Source: Roseomonas sp. CECT 9278
Lineage (GTDB): Bacteria > Pseudomonadota > Alphaproteobacteria > Acetobacterales > Acetobacteraceae
DNA: 64,000 bases
Assembly (NCBI RefSeq): GCF_918698155.1
Contig: NZ_CAKKLX010000003.1
Coordinates: forward strand, 124,001-188,000
Direction of reading: 5' to 3'
Shown: one piece after another, positions 51,971 through 60,377 of the stretch
How the letters are laid out: every line of letters begins with the position of its first letter
Numbering within the stretch: position 1 is the stretch's first letter
Translations under genes and position numbers: made by a program
Notes under the pieces: generated by a model
Databases searched by the model: none
What the model saw: only the letters and a program-made list of their open reading frames with translations
What the model was told of the DNA's origin: nothing

Positions 51971-52459
51971 TCACCCGAAATCCGGCCGGCGTGCCTGCAC
52001 CAGCGCCGCGTGCAGGGCCTGCTGCAGCGACGCCTTGTCCTCGGCGCCCAGGTCGTGGCCGATCTCGACCACGCGGCCGCGACTTTCCAGCAGCAGGCGG
52101 CCGGCCCCGCCGGGATCCGCGTGGTGGGTCACGCGCGCCCAGTAGGGGTCGAGCACGATCTCCTCCCGCCGCCCGCGCGCGTCGGTCCGCGCGATCGACA
52201 GCCGCCCGGGCACCAGCAGCAGCAGTTCCGACCGCCGCGCCGCGCCGCGCACATGCAGCGCCACCATGGCCAGCGCGAAGACCAGCTCGGCGCCCAGGAA
52301 GGGCAGCACGGGCCAGGCGCCGATCGCCAGGAACAGCCCGCCCAGCGCCGCCGAGACCACGCCCAGCAGCACCGCGAAGGCGCCGAAGCCGCGCCGCGTC
52401 AGCGACCGCGGCGGCGTGCAGACGGCCTGGAACAGGACCGGTTCGGCAGGGGCTGTCAT
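51971..52459 (-). CDS. DUF2244 family membrane protein
   Basis: 162 residues with two membrane helices near the N-terminus (GAFAVLLGVVSAALGGLFLA and WPVLPFLGAELVFALAMVAL). The cytosolic C-terminal part (REEIVLDPYWARVTHH, SRGRVVEIGHDLGAEDKASL) is the typical DUF2244 ending. Function unknown; relatives are found near cytochrome oxidase genes or nth in alphaproteobacteria. It is divergent from nth, 39 bp away. Confidence 0.87.
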   Translation of the reverse strand: MTAPAEPVLFQAVCTPPRSLTRRGFGAFAVLLGVVSAALGGLFLAIGAWPVLPFLGAELVFALAMVALHVRGAARRSELLLLVPGRLSIARTDARGRREEIVLDPYWARVTHHADPGGAGRLLLESRGRVVEIGHDLGAEDKASLQQALHAALVQARRPDFG

Positions 52460-52498
52460 CGCACCAGAGGATAGGCGAGGATCGCGCCCTTGCCAGCC

Positions 52499-53215
52499 AT
52501 GACCGCCCGCCCCGCCAAGCCGAAGCGCCCCGACCACGGCTCCGCCGCCGCGCCGCGGCGCGCGCGCATGATGCCAGCCCCCCAGGCCGAGGCCTTCATC
52601 CGCGCCCTCGCGGTGGCGAACCCCGCGCCCGAGACCGAGCTCATCTACAGCGACCCCTTCACCCTGCTGGTCGCCGTGGTGCTGTCGGCGCAGACCACCG
52701 ATGCCGCGGTGAACCGCTGCACGCCCGCGCTGTTCGCCGCCGCCCCCACGCCGGCGGCGATGGCCGCGCTGGGGGCCGAGGGCATCGGCCCCTTCATCCG
52801 CACCATCGGGCTGTGGCAGGGCAAGGCGCGCAACGTCGCCGCCCTGGCGCGCGACCTGCTGGACAAGCATGGCGGCCAGGTCCCCGCCGACCGCGTGGCG
52901 CTGGAAGCCCTGCCCGGCGTCGGCCGCAAGACCGCGAATGTGGTGCTCAACGTGGTGTTCGGGCAGGAGACGATGGCGGTCGACACCCACATCTTCCGCC
53001 TGGGCAATCGCTGCGGCCTGGCGCCGGGGCGCAACGTGCGCGAGGTCGAGGAACGCCTGGTCAGGCGCTGCCCACCGGAATTGCTGCGCGACGCGCATCA
53101 CTGGCTGATCCTGCACGGCCGCTACGTGTGCAAGGCGCGCGCGCCGGAATGCTGGCGCTGCGTGGCGCGCGCCATGTGCAACTACCGCGACAAGGTGCTG
53201 GCGCCGCCGGCGTGA
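52499..53215 (+). CDS. nth: endonuclease III
   Basis: Base-excision glycosylase/AP lyase for oxidised pyrimidines. 238 residues. The helix-hairpin-helix LPGVGRKTANVVLN carries the catalytic Lys, and the catalytic Asp is in MAVDTHIFRLGNR. The iron-sulfur cluster motif C-x6-C-x2-C-x5-C is complete near the C-terminus (CKARAPECWRCVARAMC). The start is ATG 52499; a ~30-residue basic extension precedes the normal N-terminus. Confidence 0.96.
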   Translation: MTARPAKPKRPDHGSAAAPRRARMMPAPQAEAFIRALAVANPAPETELIYSDPFTLLVAVVLSAQTTDAAVNRCTPALFAAAPTPAAMAALGAEGIGPFIRTIGLWQGKARNVAALARDLLDKHGGQVPADRVALEALPGVGRKTANVVLNVVFGQETMAVDTHIFRLGNRCGLAPGRNVREVEERLVRRCPPELLRDAHHWLILHGRYVCKARAPECWRCVARAMCNYRDKVLAPPA

Positions 53216-53229
53216 AGGGAGATCCTCCG

Positions 53230-53535
53230 ATGAAGCACCCGTGGACCGCCGCGCCGATGCTGGCCCTGGCGCTCGCCACCGCCGGCTGCGGCGGCGGCGT
53301 CTGGGCGAATGTGCCGCAGGACCCCGGCCCGGTCGCCGCCGCCTGCCGCAGCGAGATCGAACGCGACCCGCAGGTGCGCCGGCTGGGGTCGGAGGCCGGC
53401 GGCAATCCCTCGAACAGCGAGACGGTCCGCCAGCAGCTGCTGGTCCTGCTGCCGCAGCTGTATCACGCGTGCATGATCCGCGCCGGCGCCATCCCGCCGG
53501 GCACGCCGCAGCCGCCGCCGCGCGTCACCTTCTGA
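53230..53535 (+). CDS. putative small lipoprotein
   Basis: 101 residues. The N-terminus MKHPWTAAPMLALALATAGC has a hydrophobic core and a lipobox-like ATAGC, so Cys20 is a candidate lipid anchor. The mature part (AACRSEIERDPQVRRLGSEA, NPSNSETVRQQLLVLLPQLY) has two further Cys and no family I know. GGGAG precedes the ATG. It follows nth by 14 bp and may share its transcript. Confidence 0.65.
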   Translation: MKHPWTAAPMLALALATAGCGGGVWANVPQDPGPVAAACRSEIERDPQVRRLGSEAGGNPSNSETVRQQLLVLLPQLYHACMIRAGAIPPGTPQPPPRVTF

Positions 53536-53547
53536 CCGCGGCGCGGC

Positions 53548-55203
53548 TCAGGCCGGCACGCGCGCCGCCTGCCCCGCCATGACGAAGCCCGGATAGCCCT
53601 GCGCCGCGACCTCGGCGCAGATCGCGCGATACCGCGCCATGCCGCCGGCATAGGGCATGAAGACCCGCGGCTTGCCCGGCACATTCGCGCCGAGGTACCA
53701 GGAATGCCCGGCCTGCGGCATCAGCGTGGCGTTCGCCGCGTCGTTGACATGCGCGACCCAGGCCTCGGCGGCGTCGTCCGTCGCCTCGATGGTGGCGCGG
53801 CCCTGGGCGCGCAGCTGCGCGATGCAGTCGGTGATCCATTCGACATGCTGTTCGATCGCCACCGGCATGTTGGTCAGCACGGATGGGCTGCCGGGGCCGG
53901 TGATGGTGAACAGGTTCGGGAAGCCCGGCACCTGCAGCCCCAGCTGCGTGCGCGGCCCGGCCGCCCAGGCATCGCTCAGCGCCAGCCCGTCGCGCCCGCT
54001 GATGCCCATGCGCAGCAGCGCCCCGGTCATGGCATCGAAGCCGGTGGCGAAGACGATGACATCGACCGCGTGCTCGGCCCCGCTGCGCAGCCTGATCCCG
54101 GTGGCGGTGATCCGTTCGATCGGGTCGGCGCGGATATCCGCCAGCGCCACGTTGGCGCGGTTGAAGGTCTCGAAATAGCCGGTGTCGATGGGCGGGCGCT
54201 TGGTGGCGAAGGGGTGGTCGATATCCGCCAGCTTCGCCGCCGTGGCGGGGTCCTGCACCACCTCGCGGATGCGCGCCTTGATGAAGTCGGCCGCGGTGTC
54301 GTTGGCGGCGCGGTCGGTCAGGATGTCGCGGAAGGTGGCGCGCAGCGCCAGGCCGCCCTTCTCCCAGGCGGCGGCGTAGGCGGCCTCGCGCTCCTCGGCG
54401 CTCACCTCGAGCGCCGAGCGCGGCCCGACCGTCCAGGGGTGCCCGTTCGGCGTCGCATGCATCGTCGCGCGGATCTCGGCCGCATGGGCCTTCGCCCAGT
54501 GCTTGAAGGCATCGTCCAGCGGCCGGTTGCGCGCCGGGATGGAGTAGTTCGCGGTGCGCTGGAACACCGTGAGATGCGCCGCGGCCTCCGCCAGCACCGG
54601 CGCGGCCTGGATGCCGGTGGAGCCGGTGCCGATCATCGCCACGCGCTTGCCGCTGACATCCACGCCGTCATGCGGCCATTCGCCGGTGTGGTGGACGGCG
54701 CCGGCGAAGTCCTCGCGCCCCGGGATGTCGGGCATGTTGGTCGATGACAGGCAGCCGACGGCGGTGACCAGGAAGGGCGCGGCATAGCGCCGGCCATCCT
54801 GCGTCGCCACGCGCCACAGCCCGGCGGCGGCGTCCCAGCGCGCACTGCCGACGCGCGCGCCGAAGGTGATGTCGCGCTTCAGGTCCAGCCGGTCCGCCAC
54901 ATGGTTCAGGTAGCGCAGGATCTCGGGCTGCTGGGGGTAGCGTTCGGACCAGTCCCAGGACTGCAGGAGGTCGTCGGAGAAATAGAAGGCATAGGCGTGG
55001 CTTTCGGAATCGCAGCGCGCGCCGGGGTAGCGGTTCCAGGTCCAGGTGCCGCCCACGCCATCGGCGGCCTCCAGCACATGGGCGCGCAGGCCGAGGCGGT
55101 CGCGCAGCGCATGCAGCTGGTACAGCCCGGCGAAGCCGGCGCCGACGATCAGCGCGTCGAAGGTGGTCTCGGGCATGACGGGGGCGGCGGGGGCCTCTGG
55201 CAT
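53548..55203 (-). CDS. flavin-containing (Baeyer-Villiger-type) monooxygenase
   Basis: 551 residues. FAD motif LIVGAGFAGLYQLHAL near the N-terminus, then GVGGTWTWNRYPGARCDSES, the Baeyer-Villiger fingerprint FAGAVHHTGEWPHD and the NADPH motif IGTGSTGIQAAP. The C-terminus contains FATGFDAMTGALL. This is the type I enzyme family that inserts oxygen into ketones such as cyclohexanone; the substrate is not evident. AAGGA precedes ATG 55203. It stands alone, convergent to the small lipoprotein gene. Confidence 0.92.
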   Translation of the reverse strand: MPEAPAAPVMPETTFDALIVGAGFAGLYQLHALRDRLGLRAHVLEAADGVGGTWTWNRYPGARCDSESHAYAFYFSDDLLQSWDWSERYPQQPEILRYLNHVADRLDLKRDITFGARVGSARWDAAAGLWRVATQDGRRYAAPFLVTAVGCLSSTNMPDIPGREDFAGAVHHTGEWPHDGVDVSGKRVAMIGTGSTGIQAAPVLAEAAAHLTVFQRTANYSIPARNRPLDDAFKHWAKAHAAEIRATMHATPNGHPWTVGPRSALEVSAEEREAAYAAAWEKGGLALRATFRDILTDRAANDTAADFIKARIREVVQDPATAAKLADIDHPFATKRPPIDTGYFETFNRANVALADIRADPIERITATGIRLRSGAEHAVDVIVFATGFDAMTGALLRMGISGRDGLALSDAWAAGPRTQLGLQVPGFPNLFTITGPGSPSVLTNMPVAIEQHVEWITDCIAQLRAQGRATIEATDDAAEAWVAHVNDAANATLMPQAGHSWYLGANVPGKPRVFMPYAGGMARYRAICAEVAAQGYPGFVMAGQAARVPA

Positions 55204-55313
55204 GGCGGTGTCCTTCCGTTCGGCGGGAGTGTTCACCCGGCGGCGGGGCGCGGCAACCGCGGCCAGGCGGGGCCGCTGCGGGCTCGGAAACGCTGGCCCG
55301 ACCGAGCAATTTG

Positions 55314-55331
55314 TTGCACCCCCGGGTGCAA
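55314..55331. promoter_or_regulatory. perfect 8-bp hairpin upstream of the paralogue pair
   Basis: TTGCACCCCCGGGTGCAA: 8-bp arms with CC between. TACGAT lies 18 bp after TTGCAC, a weak promoter pattern, so the palindrome could be an operator for the downstream tandem genes. Confidence 0.3.
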
Positions 55332-55398
55332 GTCTCTTACGATGTCGTGGCATTCGTCTTGACGCCCGGCCATGCTGTGGGCGCTGCGGCACGTTCCG

Positions 55399-55413
55399 GC
55401 GGAAAATTTCCGC
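55399..55413. promoter_or_regulatory. leader palindrome of first paralogue
   Basis: GCGGAAA-A-TTTCCGC, perfect 7-bp arms, 19 bp before the ATG. A degenerate version (GCGGAAATCTTCCCG) stands at the same position before the second paralogue, so the leader was duplicated with the gene. Confidence 0.4.
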
Positions 55414-55432
55414 TCTGGGAAAGGACGCTGAA

Positions 55433-55822
55433 ATGGCACGCGTCGCGGATTATTCCATCATTGCCGACAGCGTGATGCAAAGCAGCAGCACAAATTTTTC
55501 CGTGCCCGACAATATTCATGCCGGATCGCGTTCGGTCCTGCGGTTCAAGATCAAGGCGCGGGGATATGACAAGCGCGATGTACCTTTCGGCTCCTTCGAT
55601 GGCATGGAAACAAAACTGCGATTGAATGGGAATACGGTCTGGACCTGGAACTGGACAAACGACAGCAATCCGACCCGCGTGTTTCAGGAAGTGATTCCAG
55701 CAGGCGTTGTGAAGCCAGGCGAGAATACATTCAGCTTCATCGTCGATTTCGACGATCCAGATGGTGGCCTGTCGATCATCGAGATCTCCGATGCCGTGCT
55801 CTGGTGGCAGGCGGACATCTGA
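55433..55822 (+). CDS. tandem paralogue A, unknown beta-rich protein
   Basis: 129 residues, no signal peptide or membrane helix. It begins MARVADYSIIADSVMQSSST and has alternating hydrophobic/polar stretches, Asn/Asp-rich turns and Trp at regular places (VWTWNWTNDSNPTR, VLWWQADI), consistent with a small beta-sandwich. The family is not recognised. G+C is visibly lower than in neighbouring genes. It shares with the next gene MARVADYSII, VPDNIH, RLNG, FQEV and AGVVKPGEN. AAAGGA precedes the ATG. The flanks contain no mobile-element remnants that I can see. Confidence 0.75.
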   Translation: MARVADYSIIADSVMQSSSTNFSVPDNIHAGSRSVLRFKIKARGYDKRDVPFGSFDGMETKLRLNGNTVWTWNWTNDSNPTRVFQEVIPAGVVKPGENTFSFIVDFDDPDGGLSIIEISDAVLWWQADI

Positions 55823-55939
55823 CAGGGGCGCGTCGCCCCATGGTGACCGTTCTGCGTCAGCCGGATCGCGAGACGACAGACATCCAGCAAGTGCCGGAAC
55901 ACTCGTGCGGAAATCTTCCCGTCCAGGAAAGGCTTCAAG

Positions 55940-56299
55940 ATGGCGCGCGTCGCGGACTATTCCATCATCGTCGATAGCTGGATCTCGGAAAACAGCACCG
56001 ACTCACGCAAATTCACGGTTCCGGACAACATCCATCCGTCGTCGCGTTCGATCCTGACCTTCATGTTCGACGCGGACAGCGACGATGGTGTCACGGTCAA
56101 TGTTCGCCTGAACGGCAGCCTGGCCTGGACCTGGACCGCCAGCAGCGGCGATTCCCGCCCGGTGCGGTTCTTTCAGGAGGTGGTCGCGGCGGGCGTCGTG
56201 AAGCCTGGCGAGAATGTCTTCAGCTACAACAGCAGCTCAAGCGATTCCCGCACCATCCGGTTTTCGGATGTTGTCCTGTTCTGGCAGGCGAGCATCTGA
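55940..56299 (+). CDS. tandem paralogue B, unknown beta-rich protein
   Basis: 119 residues, paralogue of the preceding gene, ~10 residues shorter (gap in the central ARGYDKRDVPFG region). Conserved blocks: MARVADYSII at the start, VPDNIHPSSRSIL, RLNGSLAWTWTASSGDSRPV, FFQEVVAAGVVKPGEN and SDVVLFWQASI at the end. No signal peptide. The Ser/Asp-rich second half differs from copy A. The leader with AGGAAAGG is also duplicated. Function unknown; binding of sugar, metal or another protein by a jelly-roll-like fold is a guess. Confidence 0.75.
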   Translation: MARVADYSIIVDSWISENSTDSRKFTVPDNIHPSSRSILTFMFDADSDDGVTVNVRLNGSLAWTWTASSGDSRPVRFFQEVVAAGVVKPGENVFSYNSSSSDSRTIRFSDVVLFWQASI

Positions 56300-56461
56300 T
56301 ACGCCCGGCGGCCCGGCCGGAACACACCGCGCGGGGCGGTCTTGTGGAGGCGCATTGTTGACGGCGATACCCGGCGGTCCCGCCGCTTCTCCCGCCGGCG
56401 GCCCCCACACATCGTGGCGCGATCCGGCCGGGGTGGATGCGCTGACGGCCATGGCGTCTCC

Positions 56462-56902
56462 ATGACCCCGATCGACCTGGCCCTGGCCGAAGCCGCCGCC
56501 GCCGCCGCCCGCGGCGAGGTTCCCGTGGGCGCCGTGGTCACCGACGAAGCCGGCACCGTGCTGGCCGCCGCCGGCAACGAGGTCGAGGCCCGCCACGACG
56601 CATCCGCCCATGCCGAGATCCTGGCGCTCCGCGCCGCCGCCGCCCGCCTGCGCAGCCCCCGCCTGGTCGGCTGCACCCTGACCGTCACGCTGGAACCCTG
56701 CCCGATGTGCGCCCAGGCGGCGTCCTTCTTCCGCGTGAAGCGCCTGGTCTTCGGCGCCTACGACCCGAAGGGCGGTGGCGTGGACCACGGCGCGCGCATC
56801 TTCGCCGCCCCTTCCTGCCACCACGCCCCCGAGGTGGTCGGCGGCCTGCGCGAGAGCGATTGTGCCGCCCTGCTGCGCCATTTCTTCACGGCCCGGCGTT
56901 GA
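56462..56902 (+). CDS. tadA: tRNA-specific adenosine deaminase
   Basis: Deaminates A34 to inosine in tRNA-Arg(ACG). 146 residues. The zinc site is HAEILALRA (His and catalytic Glu) and LEPCPMCAQA (two Cys). The substitution of the more usual AL/GA stretch by ASFFRVKRLVFGAYDPKGGG is within family range. ATG 56462 gives the normal start MTPIDLALAEAAAA. Related cytidine deaminase-fold nucleoside or guanine deaminases are less likely because of length and motif spacing. Confidence 0.92.
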   Translation: MTPIDLALAEAAAAAARGEVPVGAVVTDEAGTVLAAAGNEVEARHDASAHAEILALRAAAARLRSPRLVGCTLTVTLEPCPMCAQAASFFRVKRLVFGAYDPKGGGVDHGARIFAAPSCHHAPEVVGGLRESDCAALLRHFFTARR

Positions 56903-56954
56903 CCATGCCCGCACCCGCCGGGCATTCAGCCCCCCTGTCCCACGGAGGTCCCCC

Positions 56955-57401
56955 ATGCGCGAGGTGAACGGCAGCGAATTGCTGGCCGGCAGCGACCACG
57001 AATTCGTCGTCAACCTCTATACCGTCATCCTCAACCGCTGGCCGGACGAGGACGGCTACCGCCATCACCTCCAGCGCGTGGAGAACCGCCCCGACATCCG
57101 CCGCCAGGTGATCCAGGATGTCGCGGCCAGCGCCGAGGGCCGCGCGCTCGGCGTGGTGCTGACCTTCGTGGACGACCCGCCGCCCGAGGCCGCGCCCCCT
57201 CCCGCCGACCCCGCCCCCGCGGCGGCCGCCGGCAGCACGGGCGAGGCCCTGGCGGCAGTGCTGGCCACGCTCGGCACTGTGCCGGATGTCGAACTGCGCG
57301 CGCTGCACCAGCAATTGGCCGACGCGCTCGGCGCGGTCACGCGCGAACGCGCCGCGCGGGTCGAGGCACGGCTGGCGCGGCTGGAACAGCGGCTCGGCTG
57401 A
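56955..57401 (+). CDS. DUF4214-domain protein
   Basis: 148 residues. The N-terminal half is a short DUF4214-like unit (DHEFVVNLYTVILNRWPDED, GYRHHLQRVENRPDIRRQVI). A Pro/Ala linker leads to a C-terminal helix that is probably a coiled coil (LRALHQQLADALGAVTRERA, RLARLEQRLG). DUF4214 is often in secreted or glycan-associated proteins, but no export signal is seen. GGAGG is placed 7 bases before the ATG. Confidence 0.75.
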   Translation: MREVNGSELLAGSDHEFVVNLYTVILNRWPDEDGYRHHLQRVENRPDIRRQVIQDVAASAEGRALGVVLTFVDDPPPEAAPPPADPAPAAAAGSTGEALAAVLATLGTVPDVELRALHQQLADALGAVTRERAARVEARLARLEQRLG

Positions 57402-57721
57402 TGCACGCGCCCGCCGCCCCTTGCCCGCCGGATGCCGCGCGGGTGGGGGCGGGGGCCGGTGTCCGAATCGCCACCGCCGGGCGGGCGTGGCGCCGCGGCG
57501 CGGTCCGCCGCGCGGCCCGGCTCCGCGCCGTCCCCGGGGTCGCGGCGGCGACGCATCCGCAGGCCGGACGACATCGCCACAGGTCCCGCCGCGGCCCTCC
57601 GGCCGGCGCAAGCGCGGCCCGGGAGCTGGAGAACGGGTCCCGCCCGCGCGCAATCACCTGGCCGGGTGAAGCTGCGCGTGAAGATGGCGGCCAGGAGACG
57701 TTGCGGCGAGCCGAGAGGGCT
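57402..57721. other. 320-bp intergenic region without recognisable feature
   Basis: Between the convergent DUF4214 and 5'-nucleotidase genes. Very G+C-rich; frames are open only by base composition and give Arg/Ala/Pro-rich products without any motif. I see no hairpin with T-tract, repeat or RNA gene. Confidence 0.6.
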
Positions 57722-59308
57722 TTACCGCAGCGCGATGCGCCCATCCGGCGGCACGCCCGCCAGCCGCCCGGCGGCGATCGCATTCGCCACCACCTCGTCC
57801 AGCACCGGCCCGGTGTCGTAGGGGTCCAGCGCGCGGTCGCGGAACATGACGTACCCGTCGCCGCCCTTGCGCATGAAGTCGTTGGTGACCACCCGATACA
57901 CCCGCCCGGGGTCGATCGGCGCGAAGCGCGACCCCTGCGCCACCTGCATCCCGCGTACGCGGCTGCCCGGCGGCGCCGTGGGGTCCCAGGCGAAGCGCAG
58001 CCCGGCGACCTGGGGGAAGCGCCCCGCGGTGCCGGCCCCCTGCGACAGGCCGTGCTCGATCGCGGCCAGCACGTCGGCGCCGCGCAGCCCCATCACCGCG
58101 ACGGTGTTGCCGAAGGGCAGCACGGTCAGCACGTCGCCGATCGTCACCTGGCCGTCGGGCAGGCCGGCGCGCAGGCCGCCGCCATTGGTGATGGCGGCCT
58201 CAGCGCCCGGCACGGCGGCGAGCATCGCCTCGGCCACCAGGTTGCCCAGCGCGCATTCGCCGCGCCGGCAATCGGCGTTGGGCAGCGCCATGGGCAGCCG
58301 GCCGACCGGGCGGCGGCGGGTTTCCTCGAGCGGTGCGGCAAGCTCGGCGACCAGGGCCGCCACGCGCGCATCCTCGGCGATCCCGGCGCCGAGCGGGATG
58401 GTCGACCCGCCCTGCGCCGCGATCCGCCCATCCACCGCAAGATCGAGGTCGAGCCGCCCGAGGAAGCGCCCATAAGCCCCGGTCTGCAGGATGCGCACCG
58501 TGCGGTCGCGCCCATCCACCAGCGTGGGGGATGGCCCGTCGGCGTCGGGTTCCGCCGCCAGCAGCGTGTGCGAATGCCCGCCCAGGATGGCATCGATGCC
58601 CGCCACCTGCTCCGCGATGTGGCGGTCGGCCGCGAGGCCCAGATGCGACAGCAGCACGATGGTGGCGGGGCCGCTCGCGCGGATCTCGGCAATGGCGCGC
58701 GTGGCGGCCTCGGCCGGATCGGTGAAGCGGAGGTTGCGGCCGGGCGAGGAGAGCTGCGGCGTCTCCGGCGTGCTGACGCCCACGAAGGCGATCCGCGCGC
58801 CGTCGCGCACCGTCTCGAACCATGGGCGAATCCGCCCGGCCAGCAGCGGTTCGGCGCGTGCATCGATGTTCGCGCCGAGGATGGGGAAGGGGGCGGCGGT
58901 GGCGAAGCGGGCCAGCACCTCGGCCCCGTTGTCGAATTCGTGGTTGCCCAGCGTCATTGCCTCGCAGCCCCAGGCGCGCATCACCGCCAGCTCCGCGGCG
59001 CCGCGATGCTGCGTGTAGAACAGGGAGCCCATGAACTGGTCGCCGGCATCCACCGCGACCACGGCGCGCCCGGCCGCCGCGGCCTCGGCGCGCGCGGCCG
59101 CGACACCACCGGCCAGGCGCGCGGAACCGCCCAGGCAGGTCTCGTTTGCCCGGCAGGCCGCGCCGGTGGCGCGCACCACCGGTTCGTGCCGGCTGTGGAA
59201 ATCATTGGTGTGGATGATGCGGATGCGCCGCGCCGCCTGCGCGGCGGCAGGGCGCAGGAAGGGCGTGGCGATCGTGGCGCCGAGCAGCAGGCGGCGGGTG
59301 AGCATCAT
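57722..59308 (-). CDS. 5'-nucleotidase/2',3'-cyclic phosphodiesterase family protein
   Basis: 528 residues with a twin-arginine-like signal (MMLTRRLLLGATIATPFLRP, then AAAQA). The metallophosphatase domain has IIHTNDFHSRHEP, AVDAGDQFMGS, TLGNHEFDNG, VLLSHLGLAADR and GGHSHT. The C-terminal nucleotide-binding domain has LGNLVAEAMLAAVPGAEAAI, NGGGLRAGLPDGQVT and the final ANAIAAGRLAGVPPDGRI. It works in the periplasm to salvage nucleosides and phosphate. Starts at 59308 or 59305 are favoured by a GAGG; 59320 is also in frame. Confidence 0.92.
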   Translation of the reverse strand: MMLTRRLLLGATIATPFLRPAAAQAARRIRIIHTNDFHSRHEPVVRATGAACRANETCLGGSARLAGGVAAARAEAAAAGRAVVAVDAGDQFMGSLFYTQHRGAAELAVMRAWGCEAMTLGNHEFDNGAEVLARFATAAPFPILGANIDARAEPLLAGRIRPWFETVRDGARIAFVGVSTPETPQLSSPGRNLRFTDPAEAATRAIAEIRASGPATIVLLSHLGLAADRHIAEQVAGIDAILGGHSHTLLAAEPDADGPSPTLVDGRDRTVRILQTGAYGRFLGRLDLDLAVDGRIAAQGGSTIPLGAGIAEDARVAALVAELAAPLEETRRRPVGRLPMALPNADCRRGECALGNLVAEAMLAAVPGAEAAITNGGGLRAGLPDGQVTIGDVLTVLPFGNTVAVMGLRGADVLAAIEHGLSQGAGTAGRFPQVAGLRFAWDPTAPPGSRVRGMQVAQGSRFAPIDPGRVYRVVTNDFMRKGGDGYVMFRDRALDPYDTGPVLDEVVANAIAAGRLAGVPPDGRIALR

Positions 59309-59462
59309 GCGGGGCCTCATGCGGGTGGCTGCCGCAATCCTGCCGCGTCGCGCGTCGATTGTCCCTTGCCGCGTTGCGCCGTCGGGTTCAAACGCGGTGG
59401 CGCGCCCGGGCTCACGCCTGGCGTCGTCGAGGATTCACCGCAACCGAAGCGCGGGGCGCGCG

Positions 59463-60377
59463 ATGCAGGTCTACCTGCCGATCGCCGAGATGAGTGTGGA
59501 TGCCCTGCTGCTGCTGGGCATCGGCTTCGGCGTGGGCTGGCTGTCGGGGCTGTTCGGCGTGGGCGGGGGGTTCCTGCTGACACCATTGCTGATCCTGATC
59601 GGAATCCCCTCCCCGGTCGCGGTGGCGTCGGGTGCCAACCAGACGCTGGGGGCCTCGGTCTCGGGCCTGATCGCGCAGTGGCGGCGCGACAATGTCGACC
59701 TGCGGATGGGCCTGGTGCTGCTGGCCGGGGGCTTCGTCGGATCGGCGCTGGGGGTGCAGCTGTTCGCGGCACTTCGGCGCGCCGGGCAGGTCGATGTCGC
59801 GGTGTCGTTCTTCTACGTGGTGGTGTTGGGCACGGTGGGCATGCTGATGGTGCGCGAGAGCGTGCGCGCCATCATCCGCCGCCGGCGCACCGGCGTGTCC
59901 GCGGCGCGCACCGGCGAGCACACCTGGCTGCACGGCCTGCCGTTCAAGATGCGGTTCCGCAAGTCGCGCCTGTACATCTCGATCGTGCCGCCGCTGCTGG
60001 TGGGCTTCGGCATCGGCGTGCTGTCGGCCGTGATGGGCGTGGGCGGCGGGTTCATGCTGGTACCGGCGATGATCTACCTGCTGGGCATGCCCACCTCGGT
60101 CGTGATCGGCACGTCGCTGTTCCAGGTGGTGTTCGTGTCGGCCAACGTGACGCTGCTGCAGGCCTGGCAGGTCGGCAGCGTGGACATCGTGCTGACCCTG
60201 CTGCTGCTGGCCGGCGGCGTGGCCGGGGCGCAGTTCGGCGCATCGATGGGCACGAAGCTGCGCGGGGAGGAAACCCGCGCGCTGCTCGGCCTGCTGGTGC
60301 TGTCGGTCGCGCTGGGCCTGGCCTGGGACCTGATCCGCGCGCCGGAGAACCTGTTCGCCATCGGCCTGGCGCGATGA
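59463..60377 (+). CDS. TauE/SafE-family (sulfite exporter-like) membrane transporter
   Basis: 304 residues with ~8 membrane helices in two homologous halves. The family motif GVGGGF occurs twice (GLFGVGGGFLLTPLLILIGI and VMGVGGGFMLVPAMIYLLGM), with SGANQTLGASVSGLI and IGTSLFQVVFVSANV at equivalent places. TauE/SafE proteins move sulfite, sulfoacetate or other organosulfonates. It overlaps the TIGR02186 gene by 4 bp (ATGA), and a Usp gene follows. Confidence 0.92.
   Translation: MQVYLPIAEMSVDALLLLGIGFGVGWLSGLFGVGGGFLLTPLLILIGIPSPVAVASGANQTLGASVSGLIAQWRRDNVDLRMGLVLLAGGFVGSALGVQLFAALRRAGQVDVAVSFFYVVVLGTVGMLMVRESVRAIIRRRRTGVSAARTGEHTWLHGLPFKMRFRKSRLYISIVPPLLVGFGIGVLSAVMGVGGGFMLVPAMIYLLGMPTSVVIGTSLFQVVFVSANVTLLQAWQVGSVDIVLTLLLLAGGVAGAQFGASMGTKLRGEETRALLGLLVLSVALGLAWDLIRAPENLFAIGLAR

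Noticed and set aside
55204-57401. Genomic island around the unknown paralogues
   Set aside because: Only the two genes have odd composition; no integrase, tRNA or direct repeats at the borders, and tadA next door looks native.
57401-60370. Very long plus-strand open frame running antisense to the 5'-nucleotidase and through TauE
   Set aside because: Only its last ~250 codons (TIGR02186 protein from 60374) carry real features; the rest is compositional.
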